Positions 23,762 through 37,902 of a DNA stretch of 64,000 nt are shown here, in pieces. The position numbers and the translations under genes were made by a program. The first letter of the stretch is position 1. Every line of letters starts with the position of its first letter. The notes beneath the pieces were generated by a model. It was given only the letters and a program-made list of their open reading frames with translations. It did no database searches and was not told the DNA's origin. Location of the stretch: contig OY783208.1 in the NCBI GenBank assembly GCA_963678705.1, positions 17,991,486 to 18,055,485 on the forward strand, written 5' to 3'. The DNA comes from Panorpa germanica (taxonomy: Eukaryota; Arthropoda; Insecta; Mecoptera; Panorpidae).

Positions 23762-24835
23762 TAAACTTCAAAATTGTTCTGCACATAATGGAGGATTGCA
23801 AATTAGAACAAATAAAGACAGAAGTTGATGTGCGATTAACTGAACCAAAGGAAACAGAAAATTTAAGCAAATTTGTGGAAAAGAAGTAAAAGAAGAACGT
23901 ATCGTCAAAGAAGCAGCGCTATGTGATGAAATAAAAACAGAATTCAAAAAAGAACCAGAATATAACTCAGATGAAGCTGCACATTTACTGCGAGATGTTT
24001 ACCTCATTAAGCTTGAAGTTCCAGAGCAACAACTTCAAAGTGAAATGAATACGAACCTGAAGCCTTATATTTGTGATGTATGTAACAAATTGTTGGACTC
24101 TAAGGCAGAAATCAAAAAACATTTGCGTGTACATTCAGCAAAGAAACTACACTCTTGTAATACATGTAGTAAAATATTTGCTAATTCGTCAAATTTAAAA
24201 CGACATAAAAACACACATTTAGACGTAAAACCATTTTCTTGCTACGAATGTAGTAAAACATTTAGTCTATTATCAAATTTAAAACAACATAAAAACACTC
24301 ATTTACTTGTAAAACCATTTTCTTGTGACGTTTGTAGTAAAACATTCAGTTGTTCTTTGGGTTTAAAGCAACATAAAACTAGACATTAAGTGAAATGCCA
24401 TTCTCTTGCAATGAATGCTGTAAAACGTTTAGTCTATCATATGATTTAAAACGACATAAAAACACACATTTAGGTCTAAACCCATTTTCTTGCGACCAAT
24501 GCTGCAAAACGTTTAATTATCCACATCATTTAAAACAACATAAAAACACACATTTAGATGTAAAACCATTTGCTTGCGATGTATGTAGTAAAACGTTTAG
24601 TCAACCAATTCAATTAAAACGACATAAAAACACACATTTAGGTCTAAACCCATTTTCTTGCGACCAATGCTGCAAAACGTTTAATTATCCACATCATTTA
24701 AAACGACATAAAAACTCACATTTAGATGTAAAACCATTTGCTTGCGATGAATGTAGTAAAACGTTTAGTCAACCAATTCAATTAAAACGACATAAAAAAA
24801 CACATTTAGTTGTAGAACCATTGGTTAAATTATAA
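23762..24835 (+). pseudogene. C2H2 zinc-finger pseudogene, gene 3 (two frameshifts)
   Basis: The acceptor and ATG (23788) are intact, but a 1-bp deletion relative to gene 4, near 23876-23884, produces a stop at 23887 after 33 codons. The finger frame resumes downstream (open from about 24045) with four fingers. A second 1-bp deletion in the linker of the fourth finger (CATAAAACTAGACAT) gives a stop at 24387, and five more fingers follow in another frame to 24835. Ligands in the fingers are otherwise complete, so loss looks recent. The tail EPLVKL is that of genes 1, 2 and 6. Base-calling errors could explain the indels, but both are outside long homopolymers. Confidence 0.8.
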
Positions 24836-26165
24836 CCAAGTCTCTTATGATGTGCGTTTTACTCCATGATAGAACCGTATTTGAATTTTACATTCATGGT
24901 TCCTGATTATGCTGGCTCTATAATAATAGGAAATTCTCTTTATTTTAAATATATTCATAAGTTGTAAATTATGAATTTATGAATTACAAATTATGTATTT
25001 GTAAATGTATTTATGCTATTTAAGTGCTAATAACTTCCAAAAGTTAAATAAATATTAAAAAAATAATAATAGCAATAGGAAATGTGTTGCTGCTAAAGCA
25101 ATACGTTTATGCAGTATCAATCAATTTTATCAGCATTAAACCGCTTTATATCTCGACGTGGAAAACCTACAACCATATTGTTAAGTACACAATCCTAAAA
25201 AAATTAAAATATTAATAATAATAAAACTAAGTTTAACTTTAAAAAATCAATACAATTTTATGTTTCAAAATTAGCTAAAATCTAATTCATTTTTCATATA
25301 TATTCTCTGTGTTCCGAATTTTTTTCATAAATAAATAATTCTATTTATTTTACCATTTCGATTTCGTTGACTGATTTATATATATATATATATATTATAT
25401 ATATATATATATATTATTGAAGGATTTGGTTTGAGATTAAGAATTAGGAAACAAAAGCAAGATTTATAAGAAATGACCGAAGGAAAATGCTGAAGTAAAG
25501 ATATGAGTTTTAGAAGTCTGATAGTAGAGACTTATCATCGTGTTTTGATTGTATCACCCGGCGTTGTCCGTATGTTTAATTTAGTTAATAAGTGTGTAAT
25601 GTGATTCTATGTCGTAACAATTACCTACATCTACAAACTACTCATAAGTATAAAGTCTTAAAGAAATAATTTTACATTCAATAAGAATAACAAATGCTGC
25701 TAATGTCTAAGCAAAATATTCATTTAAAAATATAATAAATATTAAGTTAAACCTGCGTATTTTCTTGTATTTTAGTCGAGTCTATACAAACCGTATTCTG
25801 CGGTGTTTTAAAGTGAATTAAAAATCAACGTAAATAATTATATTAATTTTACCAATACGAGGTGTTGTTCCTGGAGGGAGGTTGAATCAAGGACCCTTTT
25901 TCGTTTAGTTGTAACATTCATTGATATTTGAGGTGTACGTCTTGAAATTAATCTTAAGTTGTGGTGACAACAGTTCGTAACACATTCAGTTGTAAATTCA
26001 ATAAATAATAATCATAGTAGGTCAAGTGATTGTCTTTTATAAAATCATTGTTTAATATCAAATGCGTATATCAAGACTCAAATATTAGATGATCTGAATA
26101 AATAATATTTTTACAGCACGTAGTATTCATTATTATAAATAGCTACAAATTGTGACCCCGACAAT
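24836..26165 (+). repeat. Downstream segmental-duplication block (copy 3, truncated)
   Basis: It follows the pattern of 2660-3935 and then leaves it near 26165, just at the start of the gag relic. A (TA)n microsatellite at about 25377-25420 replaces the sequence GATGTTGGATGTTATATT found in copy 1. Confidence 0.75.
25377..25420. repeat. (TA)n microsatellite
   Basis: Two runs of alternating TA are separated by a TATTAT interruption. They lie inside a duplication block and are absent from the other three copies. Confidence 0.9.
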
Positions 26166-26560
26166 AATGGACAATAATGTGACTCCAAAATGTTTACTGG
26201 GTACTAACGAAGATAAAGTTGATGCGAACTATAATTGAAGTGCAATAGTGATAGAAACTTCACAATACAGGACACTTCACCTAATTGTTTACTGGGCATC
26301 ATGTGAGACCAGAACTTTTGCGTGCGCTGCACTATTGTATTTGGAACATTCAATGCCGCATTATGCGCTCTTGTGCCGCAATTGTGGAACATCAAATATG
26401 TCCAATTCTTGACCACGGTCTGGACTTTTCGCATCACTTTTACAAACTGCTTCGATGTTTTGTGTTAAACGACGGTCAAAGTGTCCCAGATCACTAACTG
26501 ATCCAGTTTCCTTGAATTTCTTAATTAATTTCTTCACAGTCGCTTAATTTAAATCACAGT
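26166..26560 (+). repeat. Composite repeat: exon-like fragment plus upstream block
   Basis: The part at about 26175-26300 matches the reverse complement of about 8770-9010 (the possible terminal exon ending MRTIIEVQ). The part at about 26330-26560 matches 565-800 and 47200-47440 (landmark CATTCAATGCCGCATTATG). Spurious 70-77 codon frames on both strands are not treated as genes. Confidence 0.6.
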
Positions 26561-27407
26561 TTGCACTATAATTTGCACAAACGTTGCGAATTGTAACTGC
26601 CAAGCCTTCACTATGCTTAAAACATTACTTAATAACGAAAACAACAAATTTTAGTAATAATTAATTAAACGGACATGACGGCAAATATTGAAAGCATTTG
26701 AAAAATATGTTTCTTGGCTTAATGATTAAAGAGACAAAAAATACTCTGTTAATGGGCTTGTGAAGTTCAATTTTATTGATAGGTTTGCACATAAATTAAA
26801 AAATACTTTGAAAAAAGATATTGTATTACAATAAAATATAGTTTATATCAGTCGTATAAATATTCAAGTTTATAAATCCCGCTAAAGCTATTTAAACAAC
26901 AGCAAAGAAATACTCCGTCCTCGAACCACAAAACCCATTTAAAATAAAGAAAACTGAAATATCTTTATTTTGACAGCTCATTGAAAAGGTTTTACTCAGT
27001 TCATCTTATTCAATTAATATTTTACAAAAATAAACGGTTGCCGATTTTTGAGAAAAGTGTCTGAGTTAGTAAATTAATATATAAATGTATAATACCCTAT
27101 TATATTAAAATGTTTTTTTTATTTATTATTACTTTATATTTTAGGGAGAAAGAAACTAAAAATTAAAATGGTCATTGCCTTAAGTGTTTTAATCTCGCCT
27201 TTTATATGAAATTTATTTATTTAGTTAATGTTTTACAAAGCATACATTTATTACAGAAATGCTTTTAAGTTAATTTAGCTTACCCTCTGTTATTTATATT
27301 TATTATGTCACATAGTTTTGTTTCATATCTTAAACACTTTAGATTTATTTTTTTTAATATATATTTCTCATCTTTTTGGTGCAAGAATTTATTTTTTTCC
27401 TTTTTAG

Positions 27408-28288
27408 TAAACTGCACAATTGTTCTACATATAATGGAAGATTGCAAATTAGAACAAATAAAGACAGAAGTTGATGTGGGATTAACTGAACAAATAGAAA
27501 CAGAAAATTTAAGCAAAGATATGGAAATAGAAGTAAAAGAAGACGGAAAACAAGTAGCGCTATGTGATGAAATAAAAATAGAAATTAAAAGAGAAGAAGA
27601 ATATAGTTCAAATGAAGCTACACATCTACCCCGAGATGACTACTTTACTGAGTATGCAGTTTCAGTGCAACAACTTCAAAGTGAAATAAATACTAACCTT
27701 ATATGTATGCATTATATTTGTGATGTATGTAACACATTGTTGGACAGTAAGACAGAAATCATAAAACATTTGCGTGTACATTCAGCAAAGAAAGTACATT
27801 CTTGTAATACAAGTAGTAAAATATTTGCTAATTCGTCAAATTTAAAACGACATAAAAACACACATTCAGTTTTAAATCCATTTTCTTGCGACAAATGTAG
27901 TAGAACGTTCTCTAATTCATATAATTTAAAACGACATAAAAACGCACGTTTAACTGTAAAACCATTTTCTTGCACAGAATGTAGTAAATCGTTCAATCAT
28001 TCACATCATTTAAAACAACATAAAAACACACATTTAGTTGTAAAACCATTTTCTTGTGACGAATGTAGTAAAACATTCAGTCAATCTATTCAATTAAAAT
28101 TACATAAAAATAGACATCTGGATGTAAAGCCATTTTCTTGTAATGAATGTAGTAAAACATTTAGTCAATCATCACATTTAAATTTACATAAAAACACACA
28201 TTTAGATGTAAAACCATTTTCTTGCAATGAATGTAGTAAAATGTTCAGTCAATCAGATTTATTAAAACGTCATAATTGTCTCATTTAG
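27408..28288 (+). CDS. C2H2 zinc-finger gene 4, first reading frame, leading into the array
   Basis: The acceptor CCTTTTTAG ends at 27407 and the ATG is at 27434. The 284-residue frame has the acidic N-terminal domain (IKTEVDVGLTEQIE, then EIEVKED, IKIEIK) and seven fingers. Finger 2 has lost its second Cys (CNTS), finger 3 its last His (KNAR), and finger 7 is broken by the deletion that turns the codons for HKMSH into HNCLI-stop at 28286-28288. After the stop comes the 16-kb array. A shortened protein with four intact fingers (1, 4, 5, 6) could still be made, but the very long 3' part would make the mRNA a nonsense-mediated-decay candidate. I read it as a decaying gene whose 3' exon expanded. 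Confidence 0.6.
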
Positions 28289-31200
28289 TTGTAAAACCAT
28301 TTTCTTGCGACGAATGTAGTAAATCGTTCACAAGATTAAATCAATTAAAACTACTTAAAAACACACATTTAGTAGTAATACCATTTTCTTGCGACGAATG
28401 TAGCAAAATGTTCAGTCAATCAGATTTATTAAAACGTCATAATTGTCTCATTTAGTTGTAAAACCATTTTCTTGCGACGAATGTAGTAAATCGTTCACAA
28501 GATTAAATCAATTAAAACTACTTAAAAACACACATTTAGTAGTAATACCATTTTCTTGCGACGAATGTAGTAAATCGTTCACAAGATTAAATCAATTAAA
28601 ACTACTTAAAAACACACATTTAGTAGTAATACCATTTTCTTGCGACGAATGTAGTAAATCGTTCACAAGATTAAATCAATTAAAACTACTTAAAAACACA
28701 CATTTAGTAGTAATACCATTTTCTTGCGACGAATGTAGTAAATCGTTCACAAGATTAAATCAATTAAAACTACTTAAAAACACACATTTAGTAGTAATAC
28801 CATTTTCTTGCGACGAATGTAGTAAATCGTTCACAAGATTAAATCAATTAAAACTACTTAAAAACACACATTTAGTAGTAATACCATATTCTTGCGACGA
28901 ATGTAGTAAATCGTTCACAAGATTAAATCAATTAAAACTACTTAAAAACACACATTTAGTAGTAATACCATTTTCTTGCGACGAATGTAGCAAAATGTTC
29001 AGTCAATCAGATTTATTAAAACGTCATAATTGTCTCATTTAGTTGTAAAACCATTTTCTTGCGACGAATGTAGTAAATCGTTCACAAGATTAAATCAATT
29101 AAAACTACTTAAAAACACACATTTAGTAGTAATACCATTTTCTTGCGACGAATGTAGTAAATCGTTCACAAGATTAAATCAATTAAAACTACTTAAAAAC
29201 ACACATTTAGTAGTAATACCATTTTCTTGCGACGAATGTAGCAAAATGTTCAGTCAATCAGATTTATTAAAACGTCATAAGATGTCTCATTTTGTTGTAA
29301 AACCATTTTCTTGCGACGAATGTAGTAAATCGTTCACAAGATTAAATCAATTAAAACTACTTAAAAACACACATTTAGTAGTAATACCATTTTCTTGCGA
29401 CGAATGTAGCAAAATGTTCAGTCAATCAGATTTATTAAAACGTCATAATTGTCTCATTTAGTTGTAAAACCATTTTCTTGCGACGAATGTAGTAAATCGT
29501 TCACAAGATTAAATCAATTAAAACTACTTAAAAACACACATTTAGTAGTAATACCATTTTCTTGCGACGAATGTAGTAAATCGTTCACAAGATTAAATCA
29601 ATTAAAACTACTTAAAAACACACATTTAGTAGTAATACCATTTTCTTGCGACGAATGTAGTAAATCGTTCACAAGATTAAATCAATTAAAACTACTTAAA
29701 AACACACATTTAATAGTAATACCATTTTCTTGCGACGAATGTAGCAAAATGTTCAGTCAATCAGATTTATTAAAACGTCATAATTGTCTCATTTAGTTGT
29801 AAAACCATTTTCTTGCGACGAATGTAGTAAATCGTTCACAAGATTAAATCAATTAAAACTACTTAAAAACACACATTTAGTAGTAATACCATTTTCTTGC
29901 GACGAATGTAGTAAATCGTTCACAAGATTAAATCAATTAAAACTACTTAAAAACACACATTTAGTAGTAATACCATTTTCTTGCGACGAATGTAGTAAAT
30001 CGTTCACAAGATTAAATCAATTAAAACTACTTAAAAACACACATTTAGTAGTAATACCATTTTCTTGCGACGAATGTAGTAAATCGTTCACAAGATTAAA
30101 TCAATTAAAACTACTTAAAAACACACATTTAGTAGTAATACCATTTTCTTGCGACGAATGTAGTAAATCGTTCACAAGATTAAATCAATTAAAACTACTT
30201 AAAAACACACATTTAGTAGTAATACCATATTCTTGCGACGAATGTAGTAAATCGTTCACAAGATTAAATCAATTAAAACTACTTAAAAACACACATTTAG
30301 TAGTAATACCATTTTCTTGCGACGAATGTAGTAAATCGTTCATAAGATTAAATCAATTAAAACTACTTAAAAACACACATTTAGTAGTAATACCATTTTC
30401 TTGCGACGAATGTAGCAAAATGTTCAGTCAATCAGATTTATTAAAACGTCATAAGATGTCTCATTTTGTTGTAAAACCATTTTCTTGCGACGAATGTAGT
30501 AAATCGTTCACAAGATTAAATCAATTAAAACTACTTAAAAACACACATTTAGTAGTAATACCATTTTCTTGCGACGAATGTAGTAAATCGTTCACAAGAT
30601 TAAATCAATTAAAACTACTTAAAAACACACATTTAGTAGTAATACCATATTCTTGCGACGAATGTAGTAAATCGTTCACAAGATTAAATCAATTAAAACT
30701 ACTTAAAAACACACATTTAGTAGTAATACCATTTTCTTGCGACGAATGTAGCAAAATGTTCAGTCAATCAGATTTATTAAAACGTCATAAGATGTCTCAT
30801 TTTGTTGTAAAACCATTTTCTTGCGACGAATGTAGTAAATCGTTCACAAGATTAAATCAATTAAAACTACTTAAAAACACACATTTAGTAGTAATACCAT
30901 TTTCTTGCGACGAATGTAGCAAAATGTTCAGTCAATCAGATTTATTAAAACGTCATAATTGTCTCATTTAGTTGTAAAACCATTTTCTTGCGACGAATGT
31001 AGTAAATCGTTCACAAGATTAAATCAATTAAAACTACTTAAAAACACACATTTAGTAGTAATACCATTTTCTTGCGACGAATGTAGTAAATCGTTCACAA
31101 GATTAAATCAATTAAAACTACTTAAAAACACACATTTAGTAGTAATACCATTTTCTTGCGACGAATGTAGTAAATCGTTCACAAGATTAAATCAATTAAA

Positions 31201-31726
31201 ACTACTTAAAAACACACATTTAGTAGTAATACCATTTTCTTGCGACGAATGTAGTAAATCGTTCACAAGATTAAATCAATTAAAACTACTTAAAAACACA
31301 CATTTAGTAGTAATACCATTTTCTTGCGACGAATGTAGTAAATCGTTCACAAGATTAAATCAATTAAAACTACTTAAAAACACACATTTAGTAGTAATAC
31401 CATATTCTTGCGACGAATGTAGTAAATCGTTCACAAGATTAAATCAATTAAAACTACTTAAAAACACACATTTAGTAGTAATACCATTTTCTTGCGACGA
31501 ATGTAGTAAATCGCTCACAAGATTAAATCAATTAAAACTACTTAAAAACACACATTTAGTAGTAATACCATTTTCTTGCGACGAATGTAGTAAATCGTTC
31601 ACAAGATTAAATCAATTAAAACTACTTAAAAACACACATTTAGTAGTAATACCATTTTCTTGCGACGAATGTAGCAAAATGTTCAGTCAATCAGATTTAT
31701 TAAAACGTCATAATTGTCTCATTTAG

Positions 31727-34700
31727 TTGTAAAACCATTTTCTTGCGACGAATGTAGTAAATCGTTCACAAGATTAAATCAATTAAAACTACTTAAAAAC
31801 ACACATTTAGTAGTAATACCATTTTCTTGCGACGAATGTAGTAAATCGTTCACAAGATTAAATCAATTAAAACTACTTAAAAACACACATTTAGTAGTAA
31901 TACCATTTTCTTGCGACGAATGTAGTAAATCGTTCACAAGATTAAATCAATAAAACTACTTAAAAACACACATTTAGTAGTAATACCATTTTCTTGCGAC
32001 GAATGTAGTAAATCGTTCACAAGATTAAATCAATTAAAACTACTTAAAAACACACATTTAGTAGTAATACCATTTTCTTGCGACGAATGTAGCAAAATGT
32101 TCAGTCAATCAGATTTATTAAAACGTCATAATTGTCTCATTTAGTTGTAAAACCATTTTCTTGCGACGAATGTAGTAAATCGTTCACAAGATTAAATCAA
32201 TTAAAACTACTTAAAAACACACATTTAGTAGTAATACCATTTTCTTGCGACGAATGTAGTAAATCGTTCACAAGATTAAATCAATTAAAACTACTTAAAA
32301 ACACACATTTAGTAGTAATACCATTTTCTTGCGACGAATGTAGTAAATCGTTCACAAGATTAAATCAATTAAAACTACTTAAAAACACACATTTAGTAGT
32401 AATACCATTTTCTTGCGACGAATGTAGTAAATCGTTCACAAGATTAAATCAATTAAAACTACTTAAAAACACACATTTAGTAGTAATACCATTTTCTTGC
32501 GACGAATGTAGTAAATCGTTCACAAGATTAAATCAATTAAAACTACTTAAAAACACACATTTAGTAGTAATACCATTTTCTTGCGACGAATGTAGCAAAA
32601 TGTTCAGTCAATCAGATTTATTAAAACGTCATAATTGTCTCATTTAGTTGTAAAACCATTTTCTTGCGACGAATGTAGTAAATCGTTCACAAGATTAAAT
32701 CAATTAAAACTACTTAAAAACACACATTTAGTAGTAATACCATTTTCTTGCGACGAATGTAGTAAATCGTTCACAAGATTAAATCAATTAAAATTACTTA
32801 AAAACACACATTTAGTAGTAATACCATTTTCTTGCGACGAATGTAGTAAATCGTTCACAAGATTAAATCAATTAAAACTACTTAAAAACACACATTTAGT
32901 AGTAATACCATTTTCTTGCGACGAATGTAGTAAATCGTTCACAAGATTAAATCAATTAAAACTACTTAAAAACACACATTTAGTAGTAATACCATTTTCT
33001 TGCGACGAATGTAGCAAAATGTTCAGTCATTCAGATTTATTAAAACGTCATAAGATGTCTCATTTAGTTGTAAAACCATTTTCTTGCGATGAATGTAGTA
33101 AATTGTTCACAAGATTAAATCAATTAAAACTACTTAAAAACACACATTTAGTAGTAATACCATTTTCTTGCGACGAATGTAGTAAATCGTTCACAAGATT
33201 AAATCAATTAAAACTACTTAAAAACACACATTTAGTAGTAATACCATTTTCTTGCGACGAATGTAGTAAATCGTTCACAAGATTAAATCAATTAAAACTA
33301 CTTAAAAACACACATTTAGTAGTAATACCATTTTCTTGCGACGAATATAGCAAAATGTTCAGTCAATCAGATTTATTAAAACGTCATAATTGTCTCATTT
33401 AGTTGTAAAACCATTTTCTTGCGACGAATGTAGTAAATCGTTCACAAGATTAAATCAATTAAAACTATTTAAAAACACACATTTAGTAGTAATACCATTT
33501 TCTTGCGACGAATGTAGTAAATCGTTCACAAGATTAAATCAATTAAAACTACTTAAAAACACACATTTAGTAGTAATACCATTTTCTTGCGACGAATGTA
33601 GTAAATCGTTCACAAGATTAAATCAATTAAAACTACTTAAAAACACACATTTAGTAGTAATACCATTTTCTTGCGACGAATGTAGTAAATCGTTCACAAG
33701 ATTAAATCAATTAAAACTACTTAAAAACACACATTTAGTAGTAATACCATTTTCTTGCGACGAATGTAGCAAAATGTTCAGTCATTCAGATTTATTAAAA
33801 CGTTATAAGATGTCTCATTTAGTTGTAAAACCATTTTCTTGCGATGAATGTAGTAAATCGTTCACAAGTTTAAATCAATTAAAACTACTTAAAAACACAC
33901 ATTTAGTAGTAATACCATTTTCTTGCGACGAATGTAGTAAATCGTTCACAAGATTAAATCAATTAAAACTACTTAAAAACACACATTTAGTAGTAATACC
34001 ATTTTCTTGCGACGAATGTAGTAAATCGTTCACAAGATTAAATCAATTAAAACTACTTAAAAACACACATTTAGTAGTAATACCATTTTCTTGCGACGAA
34101 TGTAGTAAATCGTTCACAAGATTAAATCAATTAAAACTACTTAAGAACACACATTTAGTAGTAATACCATTTTCTTGCGACGAATGTAGCAAAATGTTCA
34201 GTCAATCAGATTTATTAAAACGTCATAATTGTCTCATTTAGTTGTAAAACCATTTTCTTGCGACGAATGTAGTAAATCGTTCACAAGATTAAATCAATTA
34301 AAACTACTTAAAAACACACATTTAGTAGTAATACCATTTTCTTGCGACGAATGTAGTAAATCGTTCACAAGATTAAATCAATTAAAACTACTTAAAAACA
34401 CACATTTAGTAGTAATACCATTTTCTTGCGACGAATGTAGTAAATCGTTCACAAGATTAAATCAATTAAAACTACTTAAAAACACACATTTAGTAGTAAT
34501 ACCATTTTCTTGCGACGAATGTAGTAAATCGTTCACAAGATTAAATCAATTAAAACTACTTAAAAACACACATTTAGTAGTAATACCATTTTCTTGCGAC
34601 GAATGTAGTAAATCGCTCACAAGATTAAATCAATTAAAACTACTTAAAAACACACATTTAGTAGTAATACCATTTTCTTGCGACGAATGTAGTAAATCGT

Positions 34701-35498
34701 TTACAAGATTAAATCAATTAAAACTACTTAAAAACACACATTTAGTAGTAATACCATTTTCTTGCGACGAATGTAGCAAAATGTTCAGTCAATCAGATTT
34801 ATTAAAACGTCATAATTGTCTCATTTAGTTGTAAAACCATTTTCTTGCGACGAATGTAGTAAATCGTTCACAAGATTAAATCAATTAAAACTACTTAAAA
34901 ACACACATTTAGTAGTAATACCATTTTCTTGCGACGAATGTAGTAAATCGTTCACAAGATTAAATCAATTAAAACTACTTAAAAACACACATTTAGTAGT
35001 AATACCATTTTCTTGCGACGAATGTAGTAAATCGTTCACAAGATTAAATCAATTAAAACTACTTAAAAACACACATTTAGTAGTAATACCATTTTCTTGC
35101 GACGAATGTAGCAAAATGTTCAGTCAATCAGATTTATTAAAACGTCATAATTGTCTCATTTAGTTGTAAAACCATTTTCTTGCGACGAATGTAGTAAATC
35201 GTTCACAAGATTAAATCAATTAAAACTACTTAAAAACACACATTTAGTAGTAATACCATTTTCTTGCGACGAATGTAGTAAATCGTTCACAAGATTAAAT
35301 CAATTAAAACTACTTAAAAACACACATTTAGTAGTAATACCATTTTCTTGCGACGAATGTAGTAAATCGTTCACAAGATTAAATCAATTAAAACTACTTA
35401 AAAACACACATTTAGTAGTAATACTATTTTCTTGCGACGAATGTAGCAAAATGTTCAGTCAATCAGATTTATTAAAACGTCATAATTGTCTCATTTAG
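31727..35498 (+). repeat. Long higher-order repeat period (about 3.77 kb)
   Basis: The block beginning with a 418-bp subunit (three A units with a 1-bp deletion in the third, CAATAAAACTAC, then A, then B) at 31727-32144 recurs at 35499-35916. Both are followed by blocks containing the 755-bp arrangement A4-B-A3-B (32648-33402 and 36504-37258). The shared private deletion shows that a multi-kilobase part of the array was duplicated. Confidence 0.7.
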
Positions 35499-37902
35499 TT
35501 GTAAAACCATTTTCTTGCGACGAATGTAGTAAATCGTTCACAAGATTAAATCAATTAAAACTACTTAAAAACACACATTTAGTAGTAATACCATTTTCTT
35601 GCAACGAATGTAGTAAATCGTTCACAAGATTAAATCAATTAAAACTACTTAAAAACACACATTTAGTAGTAATACCATTTTCTTGCGACGAATGTAGTAA
35701 ATCGTTCACAAGATTAAATCAATAAAACTACTTAAAAACACACATTTAGTAGTAATACCATTTTCTTGCGACGAATGTAGTAAATCGTTCACAAGATTAA
35801 ATCAATTAAAACTACTTAAAAACACACATTTAGTAGTAATACCATTTTCTTGCGACGAATGTAGCAAAATGTTCAGTCAATCAGATTTATTAAAACGTCA
35901 TAATTGTCTCATTTAGTTGTAAAACCATTTTCTTGCGACGAATGTAGTAAATCGTTCACAAGATTAAATCAATTAAAACTACTTAAAAACACACATTTAG
36001 TAGTAATACCATTTTCTTGCGACGAATGTAGTAAATCGTTCACAAGATTAAATCAATTAAAACTACTTAAAAACACACATTTAGTAGTAATACCATTTTC
36101 TTGCGACGAATGTAGTAAATCGTTCACAAGATTAAATCAATTAAAACTACTTAAAAACACACATTTAGTAGTAATACCATTTTCTTGCGACGAATGTAGT
36201 AAATCGTTCACAAGATTAAATCAATTAAAACTACTTAAAAACACACATTTAGTAGTAATACCATTTTCTTGCGACGAATGTAGTAAATCGTTCACAAGAT
36301 TAAATCAATTAAAACTACTTAAAAACACACATTTAGTAGTAATACCATTTTCTTGCGACGAATGTAGTAAATCGTTCACAAGATTAAATCAATTAAAACT
36401 ACTTAAAAACACACATTTAGTAGTAATACCATTTTCTTGCGACGAATGTAGCAAAATGTTCAGTCAATCAGATTTATTAAAACGTCATAATTGTCTCATT
36501 TAGTTGTAAAACCATTTTCTTGCGACGAATGTAGTAAATCGTTCACAAGATTAAATCAATTAAAACTACTTAAAAACACACATTTAGTAGTAATACCATT
36601 TTCTTGCGACGAATGTAGTAAATCGTTCACAAGATTAAATCAATTAAAACTACTTAAAAACACACATTTAGTAGTAATACCATTTTCTTGCGACGAATGT
36701 AGTAAATCGTTCACAAGATTAAATCAATTAAAACTACTTAAAAACACACATTTAGTAGTAATACCATTTTCTTGCGACGAATGTAGTAAATCGTTCACAA
36801 GATTAAATCAATTAAAACTACTTAAAAACACACATTTAGTAGTAATACCATTTTCTTGCGACGAATGTAGCAAAATGTTCAGTCATTCAGATTTATTAAA
36901 ACGTCATAAGATGTCTCATTTAGTTGTAAAACCATTTTCTTGCGATGAATGTAGTAAATCGTTCACAAGATTAAATCAATTAAAACTACTTAAAAACACA
37001 CATTTAGTAGTAATACCATTTTCTTGCGACGAATGTAGTAAATCGTTCACAAGATTAAATCAATTAAAACTACTTAAAAACACACATTTAGTAGTAATAC
37101 CATTTTCTTGCGACGAATGTAGTAAATCGTTCACAAGATTAAATCAATTAAAACTACTTAAAAACACACATTTAGTAGTAATACCATTTTCTTGCGACGA
37201 ATGTAGCAAAATGTTCAGTCAATCAGATTTATTAAAACGTCATAATTGTCTCATTTAGTTGTAAAACCATTTTCTTGCGACGAATGTAGTAAATCGTTCA
37301 CAAGATTAAATCAATTAAAACTACTTAAAAACACACATTTAGTAGTAATACCATTTTCTTGCGACGAATGTAGTAAATCGTTCACAAGATTAAATCAATT
37401 AAAACTACTTAAAAACACACATTTAGTAGTAATACCATTTTCTTGCGACGAATGTAGTAAATCGTTCACAAGATTAAATCAATTAAAACTACTTAAAAAC
37501 ACACATTTAGTAGTAATACCATTTTCTTGCGACGAATGTAGTAAATCGTTCACAAGATTAAATCAATTAAAACTACTTAAAAACACACATTTAGTAGTAA
37601 TACCATTTTCTTGCGACGAATGTAGCAAAATGTTCAGTCATTCAGATTTATTAAAACGTCATAAGATGTCTCATTTAGTTGTAAAACCATTTTCTTGCGA
37701 TGAATGTAGTAAATCGTTCACAAGATTAAATCAATTAAAACTACTTAAAAACACACATTTAGTAGTAATACCATTTTCTTGCGACGAATGTAGTAAATCG
37801 TTCACAAGATTAAATCAATTAAAACTACTTAAAAACACACATTTAGTAGTAATACCATTTTCTTGCGACGAATGTAGTAAATCGTTCACAAGATTAAATT
37901 AA

